From contig CALFXW010000251.1 of NCBI GenBank assembly GCA_937957805.1, forward strand, positions 1 through 5,928: DNA of 5,928 bases. The letters are read 5' to 3'. The number at the start of each line of letters is the position of its first letter. The stretch's first letter is position 1. The notes under the pieces are model-generated. The model made no database searches and had not been told where the DNA came from. It worked only from the letters and a program-made list of their open reading frames with translations. Made by a program: the position numbers and the translations under genes. Below, piece by piece: positions 1 through 5,132 of this stretch. This DNA comes from an uncultured Sphingopyxis sp. (GTDB lineage Bacteria > Pseudomonadota > Alphaproteobacteria > Sphingomonadales > Sphingomonadaceae).

Positions 1-120
1 CGCACCCTTGCGTCCACCGGCGGCGGTTCCGGCTGCGCTCGCCGCACCGCGGGGGTTCTCGAACGAGATCGTGCGCGGACGCTGCGACAGGTCGAGACGG
101 GACGGGTCCTGGTCGAGCAT
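1..120 (-). CDS. N-terminal fragment, DUF2961/GH172-like protein (partial)
   Basis: This minus-strand frame runs off the window at base 1. From the first ATG (120-118) it encodes 40 residues. The frame is open back to a TGA at 174-172, so the true start could lie further upstream or beyond a junction. The visible protein contains RTISFENPRG and, near the edge, AAGGRKGA. From memory this resembles the N-terminus of DUF2961 proteins (the family holding GH172 glycoside hydrolases), where an S-F-E-N-P-x-G motif and a G-R-K-G-A motif lie a few residues apart. No catalytic residues are visible, so the function is only inferred. Its codons favour C or G at the third base (GAC, GAG, AAG, CTC), unlike the neighbouring cys genes, which use many GAT, GAA and TTG codons. 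No sulfate-assimilation role is expected here. It could be foreign sequence joined to cysQ. Confidence 0.5.
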   Translation of the reverse strand, partial: MLDQDPSRLDLSQRPRTISFENPRGAASAAGTAAGGRKGA

Positions 121-162
121 GGTCGGACCGTAACGCGTGCCGGTGCGCAGTTCGGCCGGGTG

Positions 163-171
163 GGCGCGCCA
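163..171. other. Approximate breakpoint between cysQ and unrelated sequence
   Basis: On the minus strand, CysQ-like coding ends after the codons for EEAADDGA, which end at about base 165-168. A different reading frame with DUF2961-like protein then takes over toward base 1. The 8-bp palindrome GGCGCGCC (163-170) lies exactly at the change. The position is inferred from loss of protein resemblance and is accurate to perhaps 20 bases. Confidence 0.5.
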
Positions 172-371
172 TCATCGGCCGCTTCTTCGGACAAGACCGC
201 ATCCTCTGGTCGGTGCGCCGCCAGTTCAGCGAGCAGAAATGCGTTGGCCGCCCTGTCCCCGGCATCGCCCAGCGCCTTGCCGGTCAGCGCACAATCGGCG
301 CGCAGGCCGAGCAATATTTCCCCCGCCTGTCGCGCCAATCGCGCGGCGAGCGCTGCGTCATCCTCAACCAT
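165..371 (-). pseudogene. cysQ: cysQ, 3'(2'),5'-bisphosphate nucleotidase, 5' part only
   Basis: CysQ-type enzymes of the inositol-monophosphatase superfamily hydrolyse 3'-phosphoadenosine 5'-phosphate (PAP), the by-product of PAPS reduction, in the cytoplasm. About 69 recognisable codons remain. They include LARQAGEILLGLRA near residues 12-25, GKALGDAGDRAANAFLLAEL near 31-50 and RPEDAVLSEEAADDGA near 54-69. The SEE glutamates belong to the metal-binding site of the family. The next expected block (W-I-V-D-P-x-D-G-T-R-E-Y) is absent in all three minus-strand frames. Instead the frame continues to the window edge as Arg/Pro/Ser-rich sequence with no family resemblance. The ATG (371-369) overlaps the end of cysNC by eight bases (ATGGTTGA), and no clear Shine-Dalgarno sequence precedes it, so coupled translation is likely. 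The 3' limit given is approximate. Identity as CysQ is well supported. Whether the truncation is biological or an assembly artefact is open. Confidence 0.75.
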
Positions 372-2304
372 GGGCGAGCAGCCGTTCGACGATCAAATCT
401 GCTGCCGCCTCCGCACTCATCTGGCGGGTGTCGATATGTATTTCCGGGTTTTCGGGCGCTTCATAAGGGCTGTCGATGCCGGTAAAATTGGCGAGCTGTC
501 CGGCGCGCGCCTTTTTATAAAGCCCCTTTACATCGCGCGCTTCGGCATCTTCCAAGGCGGTATCGACAAAAATCTCGATAAATTCGCCATCACCCATCAT
601 CTGCCGCACCATGTCGCGTTCGGCGCGAAAGGGGGAGATAAAGGCGGTAAGGACGATAAGCCCGGCATCGGCCATCAATTTTGCCACTTCGCCGACGCGG
701 CGGATATTTTCGATCCGATCCGCCTCTGTAAAGCCCAAATCCTTGTTAAGCCCGTGGCGGACATTGTCGCCATCGAGCAGGAAGCTGTGCCGCCCGGCGG
801 CGTAAAGCTTGCGCTCGACCAGATTGGCGATGGTCGATTTGCCCGCCCCCGACAGGCCGGTGAACCAAAGGAGGCGCGGTTTCTGCCCCTTTTGCGCGGC
901 GTGCATATCGCGGTCGATATCAATCGCCTGCCAATGGACATTTTGCGCGCGGCGCAGCGCGAAATGCAGCATCCCCGCCGCGACCGTCGCATTGGTCATC
1001 TTGTCGATGAGGATGAAGCCACCCAGCGTGCGGTTCGCCTTATAGGGTTCAAAGACAATCGGCTTGTCGGTGGTCAACTGGACAACGCCGATGGCGTTCA
1101 GTTCCAGAGTCTTGGCCGCCAGATGTTCCAAGCTGTTGACATTAATGACATATTTTGGCGCAGCCGCACTGACCGACACATTCTGGCTGGCAAGTTTCAG
1201 CCAGTAACTGCGCCCCGCGATCATCGCCTCATCGGCCATCCAGACAAGGGTCGCTTCAAACTGGTCGGCAATTTCGGGCGGCGCATCGACAGCGGCGATG
1301 ACGCTGCCGCGCGAACAATCCACCTCATCCGCCAGCGTCAGCGTTACCGATTCGCCCGCCTGTGCATTGTCGCGCGCTTCATCACCGACCAAAATGCCGC
1401 TGACCGAACTCACCGTCCCGCCCGGCAGGATGCGCACCCTGTCCCCCAATGCAACGCTGCCACCGGCCATCTGTCCGGCGAAGCCCCGGAAATCGAGGTT
1501 GGGGCGGTTCACCCATTGGACGGGCAGGCGCATCGACCCCGCGGCCGCTGCATCATCCCCCAGCGGCAATTTTTCGAGATGTTCGATAAAGCTCGGCCCC
1601 TGATACCAGGGCATATTGGGGGATTTGCTGGTGACATTATCGCCAACAAAACCCGAAATGGGGATGGCGGTGAACTGGCCCAGCCCCGCTTCACTGGCAA
1701 AGGCGCGATAGGTCAACATGATGCGGTTGAACACCGCCACATCATAATTGACCAAATCCATCTTATTGACCGCGAGGATGATGTGGCGGATGCCGAGCAG
1801 ATGCGCGAGCCAGCTATGACGGCGGGTTTGGGTCAAAATCCCCTTGCGCGCATCGACCAAGATCACCGCTGCATCCGCGCTCGACGCGCCGGTCACCATA
1901 TTGCGGGTATATTGTTCATGCCCCGGGCAATCGGCGACGATGAATTTGCGCTTTTCAGTCGCGAAAAAACGATAGGCAACGTCGATGGTGATGCCCTGTT
2001 CGCGCTCCGCCGCCAACCCGTCCACCAGCAAGGCAAAATCGATATTCTGCCCCTGTGTGCCGACGCGGCGGCTGTCCGCCTCCAGCGCCGCCAATTGATC
2101 GTCAAAGATCATCTTGCTGTCGTACAGCAGCCGCCCGATCAGCGTCGATTTGCCGTCATCCACGCTGCCGCAGGTGATGAAACGCAGCATTTGCTTGTGC
2201 TGATGCGCACTGAGATAGGCGTCGATATCCGCCGATATCAGCGCGTCCGTCGCAAAGCCTTGGGACGCCCCTTCGGCAATCGAAGATGTGCCGTGGCGGG
2301 TCAA
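364..2304 (-). CDS. cysNC: Bifunctional CysN/CysC: sulfate adenylyltransferase subunit 1 / adenylylsulfate kinase
   Basis: This 646-residue fusion covers two steps of cytoplasmic sulfate activation. The N-terminal CysN GTPase couples GTP hydrolysis to APS synthesis by CysD, and the C-terminal CysC makes PAPS from APS and ATP. The GTPase motifs are GSVDDGKS (46-53), GITIDVA (104-110), DCPGH (125-129; T is the common second residue) and NKMD (180-183). Translation-factor-like beta-barrel domains follow to about residue 450. The APS kinase begins near 476 with P-loop GLSGAGKS (483-490), then DGDNVRHGL (511-519), ISPFRAERD (556-564) whose Ser557 matches the family's phosphoserine position, and KGLYKKARAG (593-602). 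The length fits a complete fusion. The start is TTG (2304-2302): a full AGGAGG lies seven bases upstream (2317-2312), and the next ATG, codon 39, would leave almost no sequence before the GTPase core. The start overlaps the cysD stop (TTGA), and the stop lies inside the start of cysQ. Confidence 0.96.
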   Translation of the reverse strand: MTRHGTSSIAEGASQGFATDALISADIDAYLSAHQHKQMLRFITCGSVDDGKSTLIGRLLYDSKMIFDDQLAALEADSRRVGTQGQNIDFALLVDGLAAEREQGITIDVAYRFFATEKRKFIVADCPGHEQYTRNMVTGASSADAAVILVDARKGILTQTRRHSWLAHLLGIRHIILAVNKMDLVNYDVAVFNRIMLTYRAFASEAGLGQFTAIPISGFVGDNVTSKSPNMPWYQGPSFIEHLEKLPLGDDAAAAGSMRLPVQWVNRPNLDFRGFAGQMAGGSVALGDRVRILPGGTVSSVSGILVGDEARDNAQAGESVTLTLADEVDCSRGSVIAAVDAPPEIADQFEATLVWMADEAMIAGRSYWLKLASQNVSVSAAAPKYVINVNSLEHLAAKTLELNAIGVVQLTTDKPIVFEPYKANRTLGGFILIDKMTNATVAAGMLHFALRRAQNVHWQAIDIDRDMHAAQKGQKPRLLWFTGLSGAGKSTIANLVERKLYAAGRHSFLLDGDNVRHGLNKDLGFTEADRIENIRRVGEVAKLMADAGLIVLTAFISPFRAERDMVRQMMGDGEFIEIFVDTALEDAEARDVKGLYKKARAGQLANFTGIDSPYEAPENPEIHIDTRQMSAEAAADLIVERLLAHG

Positions 2305-3206
2305 AAATATCCCTCCTGCTTTTTCATTTCCATACTGGCATCGCCCCCATCCTTGTCGATGATGCGCCCCTGCCGTTCGCTGGTGGTGGTGAGCAGCATT
2401 TCCTGAATCACCGCGTTCAGGTTCGCCGCATCGCTTTCCACCGCGCCGGTCAGCGGGTAACAGCCAAGCGTGCGAAACCGGATGGATCGTGTTTCCACCA
2501 CTTCTCCCGGCAGCAGGCGAAAACGATCATCATCGACCATGAGCAGCAGGCCGTCCCGTTCGACCACCGGGCGCTGCGCCGCAAAATAGAGCGGGACGAT
2601 GGGGATGTTGTGGAGCGCGATATATTGCCAGACATCCAATTCGGTCCAATTGGAAATCGGGAAAACGCGAATAGATTCGCCCTTGTTTTTCCGTGCGTTA
2701 TACAGGCTCCATAGTTCGGGGCGCTGCGCCTTTGGGTCCCAGCCATGGTGCGCGGTGCGGAACGAAAATATCCGTTCCTTGGCGCGGCTTTTTTCCTCAT
2801 CGCGCCGCGCGCCGCCAAAGGCTGCGTCAAACCCATGGATGTCGAGCGCCTGTTTCAGCCCCTCTGTCTTCCACATGTCGGTATGGCGCGCACCATGGTC
2901 AAATGGGTTGATCCCCGCTGCCAGCGCTTCGGGATTTTGATAGACAATCAGCTTCATCCCCGTTTCGGCCGCCATCCGATCACGCAGCGCATACATGTCG
3001 CGAAACTTCCACGTCGTATCGACATGCAGCAGTGGAAATGGCGGCGGCGCGGGGTAAAATGCCTTGCGCGCCAGATGCAGCATCACCGCGCTATCCTTGC
3101 CCACCGAATAGAGCATGACGGGGTTCTGCGCCTCCGCAACCACTTCGCGCATTATGTGGATTGCCTCCGCCTCCAGCCGGTCGAGATGGGTAAGCGTGCG
3201 GGTCAT
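2301..3206 (-). CDS. cysD: Sulfate adenylyltransferase subunit 2 (CysD)
   Basis: CysD is the catalytic adenylyltransferase subunit. It joins sulfate and ATP to form APS plus pyrophosphate, driven by the CysN GTPase. The 301-residue product matches the family in length (the E. coli protein is 302) and along its whole sequence. Visible features are the N-terminus LTHLDRLEAEAIHIMREV (5-22), the PP-loop ATP-pyrophosphatase motif SVGKDS (34-39), LLHVDTTWKFRDMY (59-72), the highly conserved GGARRDEEKSRAKER (131-145), FPISNWTELDVWQYI (182-196), RTLGCYPLTGAVES (245-258) and the TTSERQGRIID tail. The chosen start is ATG 3206-3204, which places residue 1 where homologues begin. A GAGG lies 12 bases upstream, a rather long spacing. 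An in-frame TTG at 3278 would add 24 residues lacking family resemblance and is unlikely. It overlaps cysNC by four bases and is presumably the first gene of the operon. Confidence 0.97.
   Translation of the reverse strand: MTRTLTHLDRLEAEAIHIMREVVAEAQNPVMLYSVGKDSAVMLHLARKAFYPAPPPFPLLHVDTTWKFRDMYALRDRMAAETGMKLIVYQNPEALAAGINPFDHGARHTDMWKTEGLKQALDIHGFDAAFGGARRDEEKSRAKERIFSFRTAHHGWDPKAQRPELWSLYNARKNKGESIRVFPISNWTELDVWQYIALHNIPIVPLYFAAQRPVVERDGLLLMVDDDRFRLLPGEVVETRSIRFRTLGCYPLTGAVESDAANLNAVIQEMLLTTTSERQGRIIDKDGGDASMEMKKQEGYF
2302..2317 (-). promoter_or_regulatory. Strong ribosome binding site deciding the TTG start of cysNC
   Basis: The perfect Shine-Dalgarno hexamer AGGAGG (2317-2312, minus strand) lies within the last codons of cysD. 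It is followed by seven bases and then TTG, which overlaps the cysD TGA stop as TTGA. No in-frame ATG or GTG lies nearby, so this site is the main evidence for the TTG start. The arrangement fits termination-reinitiation, which would tie CysN output to CysD. Confidence 0.75.
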
Positions 3207-3308
3207 GCGGGCAATCTGCCTCAGGCTATCGACCGGGATGGTCGCGGACAATCTTGCCGCAAATGGCGCGGCGGGCAAGGCGTCATCGCTTGTGTGCTAT
3301 GAACGCGC

Positions 3309-3321
3309 AAGAAAGTTTCTT
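3309..3321. promoter_or_regulatory. Short perfect dyad upstream of cysD (possible operator)
   Basis: AAGAAA-G-TTTCTT is a 6-bp perfect inverted repeat around one central base, about 100 bases upstream of the cysD ATG. It sits in the only non-repeat part of the gap and is more AT-rich than its surroundings. This is a reasonable place for a regulator site, for example a LysR-type sulfur regulator, but the sequence does not match a motif I can name. A chance palindrome is quite possible. Confidence 0.2.
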
Positions 3322-3393
3322 TTGGGGGTGGCAAAGCAAGTGGTGTTGGGCGAGCATTGAACATCCTTCACCGAACGTCACGTATAGGAACAA

Positions 3394-3421
3394 TTTCACG
3401 CGAAGGCGCGGAGGCGCGGAG
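3394..3421. repeat. Dispersed-repeat-like element (TTTCACGCGAAGGCGCGGAG type)
   Basis: This 28-bp stretch starts TTTCACGCGAAGGCG and contains the octamer GGCGCGGA twice in tandem (3405-3420). From memory, near-identical strings are scattered between genes in many proteobacterial genomes, so I read it as a dispersed intergenic repeat rather than a regulatory site for cysD. Copy number in this genome cannot be seen from one window. Confidence 0.4.
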
Positions 3422-3429
3422 ATCCTATT

Positions 3430-3466
3430 CCGCCTACCGCTTGCGGGAGGGGGTTAGGGGGTGGGT
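3430..3466. repeat. GC-rich dispersed-repeat-like element (CGCTTGCGGGAGGGGG type)
   Basis: The segment reads CCGCTTGCGGGAGGGGGTTA followed by GGGGGTGGGTG. It resembles the common dispersed element whose left end is normally the palindrome CCCTCCCGCTTGCGGGAGGG. Here the left arm is decayed (CCTACCGC), so only a short stem around the TTGC centre remains. No coding or promoter role is apparent. Confidence 0.35.
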
Positions 3467-3477
3467 GTATTGGTGTA

Positions 3478-3505
3478 CTGGATCCCCGCTTTCGCGGGAA
3501 TGACA
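3478..3505. repeat. REP-like palindrome, CCCGC-TTTC-GCGGG
   Basis: The element CTGGATCCCCGCTTTCGCGG, continuing GAATGACA, contains a perfect 5-bp stem (CCCGC 3485-3489, GCGGG 3494-3498) around a TTTC loop. On the minus strand the loop is GAAA, a GNRA-type tetraloop. Strings of this form with flanking GGAT and AATGACA are a familiar class of dispersed intergenic repeat. It opens the cluster of palindromes running toward the tRNA. Confidence 0.55.
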
Positions 3506-3517
3506 ATAGGGGGTTGT

Positions 3518-3657
3518 GCTCCGGCGAAAGCAGGAGATGCCCTTGTCTGTGCTCCTGCGAAAGCAGGAGGAGTCTTAGCCGTGCTCCGGCATGTGCAGGA
3601 GCCTAGGGGCATCACAGGGAAGTGCGTGCGTCACTAGGCCCCTGCTTTCGCAGGAGC
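3518..3657. repeat. REP cluster: four CTCCTGCGAAAGCAGGAG-type units
   Basis: Four related palindromic units are packed into 140 bp. Unit A (3518-3536) is GCTCCGGCGAAAGCAGGAG, with an imperfect stem. Unit B (3551-3570) contains the perfect stem CTCCTGC-GAAA-GCAGGAG (3552-3569). Unit C (3583-3603) is a decayed copy, GCTCCGGCATGTGCAGGAGC. Unit D (3641-3657) is inverted, CCTGC-TTTC-GCAGG. Two to three copies in one direction with a flipped partner is the organisation of REP/BIME clusters in other bacteria. Such elements are usually mobilised by a single-copy RAYT (TnpA-REP) transposase elsewhere in the genome; none is in this window. Effects on mRNA ends are possible, but no U-tract follows any unit, so I do not call terminators. 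Confidence 0.6.
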
Positions 3658-3689
3658 GCAAAATGAACGCCCCCCGCTGTTGCAGGGAT

Positions 3690-3806
3690 GCTCGGGATTT
3701 TTCGGGGAAACCGTCCCCCGGCGATGGCTGTCGGAACCGAAGGTCTTCGGCCGTGATGCCCCCCCTTCGCTGTCGCTCGGGATTTTTCGGGGAAACCGTC
3801 CCCCGG
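3690..3806. repeat. Two identical 32-bp direct repeats, 85 bp apart
   Basis: Copies at 3690-3721 and 3775-3806 are identical over 32 bases. Each runs from GCTCGGGATTTTTCGGGG into AAACCGTCCCCCGG, and the flanks diverge at once on both sides. The spacer holds a separate perfect palindrome, CCGAAG-GT-CTTCGG (3737-3750). The second copy forms the left half of a long hairpin that ends at the tRNA gene, whereas the first copy lacks the matching right half. This looks like a partly duplicated intergenic repeat cassette. It is not CRISPR: only two copies exist and the spacer itself is palindromic. Confidence 0.7.
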
Positions 3807-3828
3807 ACGGTTTCTAACACCCGAAAAA

Positions 3829-3829
<1 letters not shown>
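3782..3829. repeat. Long two-part hairpin abutting the tRNA-Ala 3' end
   Basis: The inner stem is GAAACCGTCC (3792-3801) against GGACGGTTTC (3805-3814), a perfect 10 bp around a CCC loop. The outer stem is ATTTTTCGGG (3782-3791) against CCCGAAAAAT (3820-3829), also 10 bp. They are separated by a 5-base bulge (3815-3819). The right arm ends on base 3829, the complement of the tRNA's terminal A. In tRNA transcription the structure lies immediately downstream and could protect or end the transcript. However, no U-run follows the hairpin, so it is not a canonical intrinsic terminator. TTTTT directly after CCA is the only U-tract. Confidence 0.55.
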
Positions 3830-3904
<75 letters not shown>

Positions 3905-3924
3905 AATTTCTTGGTGGGCAGCCT

Positions 3925-3951
3925 ATTATCCAACGCGCTGCCGCCACGCAA
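3925..3951 (-). promoter_or_regulatory. Candidate promoter for tRNA-Ala
   Basis: On the minus strand, TTGCGT (3951-3946) and GATAAT (3930-3925) resemble sigma-70 -35 and -10 boxes. The spacer is 15 bases, shorter than the ideal 17. The -10 box, five of six bases matching TATAAT, lies 20 bases before the mature tRNA 5' end, a sensible distance for a short trimmed leader. A 6-bp inverted repeat, GGCAGC (3942-3937) and GCTGCC (3922-3917), brackets the -10 box; it could be an operator, a remnant of a trxB 3' hairpin, or chance. Confidence 0.4.
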
Positions 3952-3960
3952 TCCGCTTTT

Positions 3961-4914
3961 TTATGCTTGCGCCAGCCCATGTTCTGCCAGAAACCGTTCG
4001 GCGTCGAGCGCGGCCATACAGCCCATGCCCGCCGCTGTTACCGCTTGGCGGTAAATATGGTCTGCAACATCGCCCGCCGCGAACACGCCGGGGACGGCGG
4101 TTTTGGGGCTGCCCGCCTCCACAACCAGATAACCGCCCGCATCCATCGGTAATTTGCCCGCGAAAATCTCGGTCGATGGTTTGTGGCCGATGGCGACAAA
4201 GGCACCGTCGGTCGCAATATGGCTTTTTTCGCCGTTCACCGTATCGATCAGGTCAACGCCAACCAGCCCCGCCGTTCCTTCACCCGCGACAAAGGTTTCT
4301 ACCGCCTTGTTCCACAGGCATTTTATGCGCGGGTTGGCGTGCAGCCGGTCGATCAATATTTTTTCGGCGCGCAAACTGTCGCGCCGGTGAATCAGCGTCA
4401 CATCCTCACTATGGTTGGTGAGGTATAATGCTTCCTCCACCGCCGTATTGCCGCCACCGATGACCACGACTTTCTTGCCGCGATAGAAAAAACCGTCGCA
4501 AGTGGCGCAGGCCGAAACCCCCTTGCCGCCCAATTCCACTTCGCCCGGCACACCCAGCCATTTGGCTTGCGCGCCGGTGGCGATGACCAAAGTCTGCGCC
4601 AGATAGACATCGCCGCAATCCCCCACCGCGCGGAACGGCCGCTGCGACACGTCTATATCGACGATCTGATCCCACACCATGCGCGTGCCGACATGTTCGG
4701 CCTGCGCCTGCATTTCCTCCATCAACCATGGGCCTTGGATAACATCCCGAAAACCGGGATAATTTTCGACATCGGTGGTGATGGTGAGCTGCCCGCCCGG
4801 CTGCATCCCCTGCACCACAATCGGTTCCATCCCCGCGCGCGCCGCGTAAATGGCGGCGGTCAGTCCGGCCGGCCCCGAACCGATAATCAGCATTTTTGTG
4901 TGCGTTTCAGCCAT
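3961..4914 (-). CDS. trxB: Thioredoxin-disulfide reductase
   Basis: TrxB is a cytoplasmic FAD enzyme that passes electrons from NADPH to thioredoxin, which supplies ribonucleotide reductase, PAPS/APS reductase and disulfide repair. The 317 residues are typical of the low-molecular-weight bacterial type. The FAD-binding GSGPAG lies at 12-17, GGQLTITTDVENYPGF at 40-55, the redox-active CATC at 136-139 followed by DGFFYRG, the NADPH-binding GGGNTA at 153-158 with HRRD at 176-179, and the C-terminal FAD motif FAAGDV at 278-283 with RQAVTAAGMGCMAA at 289-302. Nothing essential is missing. The start ATG 4914-4912 gives the usual short lead before the first beta strand; GGGGAA five bases upstream is a modest ribosome binding site. 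A candidate small ORF ends 26 bases upstream on the same strand and may be co-transcribed. No U-tracted terminator is seen before the tRNA. Confidence 0.97.
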   Translation of the reverse strand: MAETHTKMLIIGSGPAGLTAAIYAARAGMEPIVVQGMQPGGQLTITTDVENYPGFRDVIQGPWLMEEMQAQAEHVGTRMVWDQIVDIDVSQRPFRAVGDCGDVYLAQTLVIATGAQAKWLGVPGEVELGGKGVSACATCDGFFYRGKKVVVIGGGNTAVEEALYLTNHSEDVTLIHRRDSLRAEKILIDRLHANPRIKCLWNKAVETFVAGEGTAGLVGVDLIDTVNGEKSHIATDGAFVAIGHKPSTEIFAGKLPMDAGGYLVVEAGSPKTAVPGVFAAGDVADHIYRQAVTAAGMGCMAALDAERFLAEHGLAQA

Positions 4915-4940
4915 AATTTCCCCGTTGGCGTTGGCAGGCG

Positions 4941-5069
4941 TCAGTTGTTACCGCCAGAATCAGGCGGCATGCCCACCCCCATTTGGGGATAGGGGTCGGC
5001 GCGCGCAATGGGCAAGATGGCGGGCAGCAGCGTTACAACCAGCCCAACAGCCAGAGGGGCTGAGGTCAT
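4941..5069 (-). CDS. Possible small exported peptide (42 aa), unrecognised
   Basis: ATG (5069-5067) to TGA (4943-4941) encodes 42 residues that look like a signal peptide with a short mature part. The N-terminus is MTSAPLAVGLVV followed by TLLPAILPIARA, an unbroken hydrophobic stretch of about 20 residues ending in A-R-A, a good signal-peptidase-I site. The remaining 18 residues are DPYPQMGVGMPPDSGGNN, rich in Pro, Gly and Met. Against it, the n-region has no Lys or Arg, the size allows a chance ORF, and the ATG lies in the loop of a strong hairpin that buries the GGAGGGG upstream. I do not recognise a family. If real, it lies between the SPOR gene and trxB on the same strand, 26 bases before trxB. 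An in-frame TTG upstream (5114-5112) would add a basic lead but has no good ribosome binding site. Confidence 0.4.
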   Translation of the reverse strand: MTSAPLAVGLVVTLLPAILPIARADPYPQMGVGMPPDSGGNN

Positions 5070-5089
5070 TTGACCCCAACCCCTCCGGC
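5050..5089 (-). other. Strong 40-nt stem-loop after the SPOR gene
   Basis: On the minus strand the arms GCCGGAGGGGTTGGGGTCA and TGACCTCAGCCCCTCTGGC pair over 19 positions with only three G·U wobbles, around a two-base AA centre. It begins 43 bases after the SPOR-gene stop, the usual place for a transcription terminator. No run of U follows (the next bases are TGTTGGGCTGG), so canonical intrinsic termination is not shown. It may instead be a 3'-end protecting structure. It also encloses the Shine-Dalgarno-like GGAGGGG (stem) and the ATG (loop) of the candidate small ORF, which could make translation of that ORF depend on opening the stem. Confidence 0.7.
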
Positions 5090-5132
5090 AAGTCGGTTCA
5101 CGCCAGTGGCGCAAACCAAGGAAATCATTGAC

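Larger units (their letters stand above)
3207..3828. other. Gene-free repeat-rich interval between cysD and tRNA-Ala
   Basis: I see no credible gene in this stretch of about 620 bp. The part next to cysD (3207-3393) must hold the cys operon promoter and leader, but no convincing -35/-10 pair stands out. The rest (about 3394-3828) is a mosaic of palindromic and direct repeats listed separately. Open frames here are short, shifted shadows of palindromes and of the tRNA. No transposase or clear insertion-sequence end is present. Confidence 0.7.

Noticed and set aside
160..2406. A 748-codon plus-strand open frame covering cysNC and the breakpoint
   Set aside because: It is the antisense shadow of cysNC. 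The minus strand encodes complete CysN and CysC motifs over the same bases, while this translation has no recognisable domain. Long antisense frames are common in GC-rich genes.
3207..3278. 24-residue N-terminal extension of CysD from TTG at 3278
   Set aside because: The added residues do not resemble the family, the start codon is weak, and the ATG at 3206 gives 301 residues aligned with known CysD N-termini.
3518..3806. Possible CRISPR array from several short palindromic repeats
   Set aside because: Repeats differ in sequence, orientation and spacing, the intervening DNA is itself repetitive, and no cas gene is present. REP-type elements explain it better.
3792..3814. Intrinsic terminator for tRNA-Ala
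   Set aside because: The stem is perfect, but the following bases on the minus strand are CCCCGAAAAAT with no U-tract. It belongs to a repeat that also occurs, in part, 85 bp away. Recorded as a repeat hairpin only.
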